Of a stretch of 5,978 bases of DNA, positions 5,636 through 5,978 are shown piece after piece. Within the stretch, counting starts at the first letter, position 1, and each line of letters begins with the position of its first letter. The stretch covers positions 1 through 5,978 of the forward strand of contig JACCSN010000595.1 of assembly GCA_013812985.1 (NCBI GenBank). The letters are read 5' to 3'. This DNA is from Hyphomicrobiales bacterium. Lineage in GTDB: Bacteria > Pseudomonadota > Alphaproteobacteria > Rhizobiales > Afifellaceae. The position numbers and the translations under genes were made by a program. The notes beneath the pieces were generated by a model, which saw only the letters and a list, made by a program, of their open reading frames with translations, did not search any database and was not told the DNA's origin.

Positions 5636-5978
5636 ATGCCGAGGCAGTTCGAGGATGCGCGCGAGCGGCTCTCCGAGGCCACCAAGGGGATTTCCGCGCT
5701 TTGCGTGCGCCGCCCGGTGCTGACGATCGTCCTTAACCTCCTGATCGTGCTGGCCGGCCTCGCCGCTTTCAACGGGGTCGAGATCCGCGAGATGCCGGAC
5801 ATCGACCGCCCGGTCATCACCGTCCGCGCCAGCTATGACGGGGCGACCCCGGAGACGGTGGACACGCAGATGACGAGCATCCTGGAGAGCGCTGCGTCGC
5901 GTGTTCCAGGCGTCGAGGCGATCTCGTCTTCGAGCCGCTCCGGCTCCAGCCGGGTCGTCGTGGAGTTCGACGATTCCA
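5636..5978 (+). CDS. RND efflux permease, N-terminal part (cut by window end)
   Basis: The frame is open from the ATG at 5636 to the window edge, 114 complete codons of a protein that is normally about 1,000-1,050 aa. After a cytoplasmic segment, VRRP (24-27) leads into TM1 (about 28-46, VLTIVLNLLIVLAGLAAFNG). The entry to the first porter domain follows: VEIREMPDIDRPVITVRASY, then DGATPETVDTQM and ILESAASRVPGVEAISSSS. This matches the AcrB-like layout in which TM1 is followed by a LPVAQYP-type strand and an ASYPGA motif. The pattern fits the hydrophobe/amphiphile (HAE-1-like) branch better than the heavy-metal CusA branch, which would argue for drugs, lipids or organic toxicants as substrate. 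The segment before RRP is about 18 residues longer than in AcrB. The proton-relay residues in TM4 lie outside the window. It is cotranscribed with the adaptor. Confidence 0.93.
   Translation, partial: MPRQFEDARERLSEATKGISALCVRRPVLTIVLNLLIVLAGLAAFNGVEIREMPDIDRPVITVRASYDGATPETVDTQMTSILESAASRVPGVEAISSSSRSGSSRVVVEFDDS

Noticed and set aside
4246..5820. Open frame of 524 codons on the minus strand opposite the adaptor and permease genes
   Set aside because: Its translation is Ser/Arg/Pro-rich with no recognisable domain, and it lies antisense to two clearly recognised genes. Long antisense frames are expected in GC-rich coding DNA.

Overview
The window is GC-rich DNA with strong G/C preference at third codon positions. 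It carries a Tat-exported hydrolase, a DUF2066 protein and an RND efflux operon. This combination suggests a Gram-negative proteobacterium, most likely an alphaproteobacterium, but that is inferred from gene content and base use and is not proven. Nothing looks like a mobile element, CRISPR array, tRNA or rRNA. The density is that of an ordinary chromosome: five genes in three transcription blocks.

Block 1 (+ strand, about 164-1779) holds two genes. The first is a dienelactone-hydrolase-family alpha/beta hydrolase with a twin-arginine signal and an intact Cys187/Asp235/His266 triad. The second is an FMN-binding PPOX-type flavoprotein. They are 68 nt apart, and the gap contains a 10-bp inverted repeat whose right arm covers the ribosome binding site of the second gene.

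Block 2 (- strand, 4120 down to 1807) holds a cation diffusion facilitator (CDF) metal transporter, then a DUF2066 envelope protein. DUF2066 converges on block 1, with only 27 nt between the two stop codons. The CDF protein is the most unusual item. It keeps a Zn-type HxxxD/HxxxD transport site, but its cytoplasmic tail is roughly three times the usual size and appears to hold three consecutive ferredoxin-like dimerisation domains.

Block 3 (+ strand, 4361 to beyond the window end) is a tandem of an RND periplasmic adaptor and an RND inner-membrane permease. The permease is cut off by the window edge after 114 codons. They form two parts of a tripartite efflux pump; no outer-membrane TolC-like gene is visible. 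The pump is transcribed divergently from the CDF gene across a 240-nt spacer that probably holds both promoters.

I found no clear previously undescribed system. The best leads are the triple-domain CDF tail and the shared CDF/RND control region.
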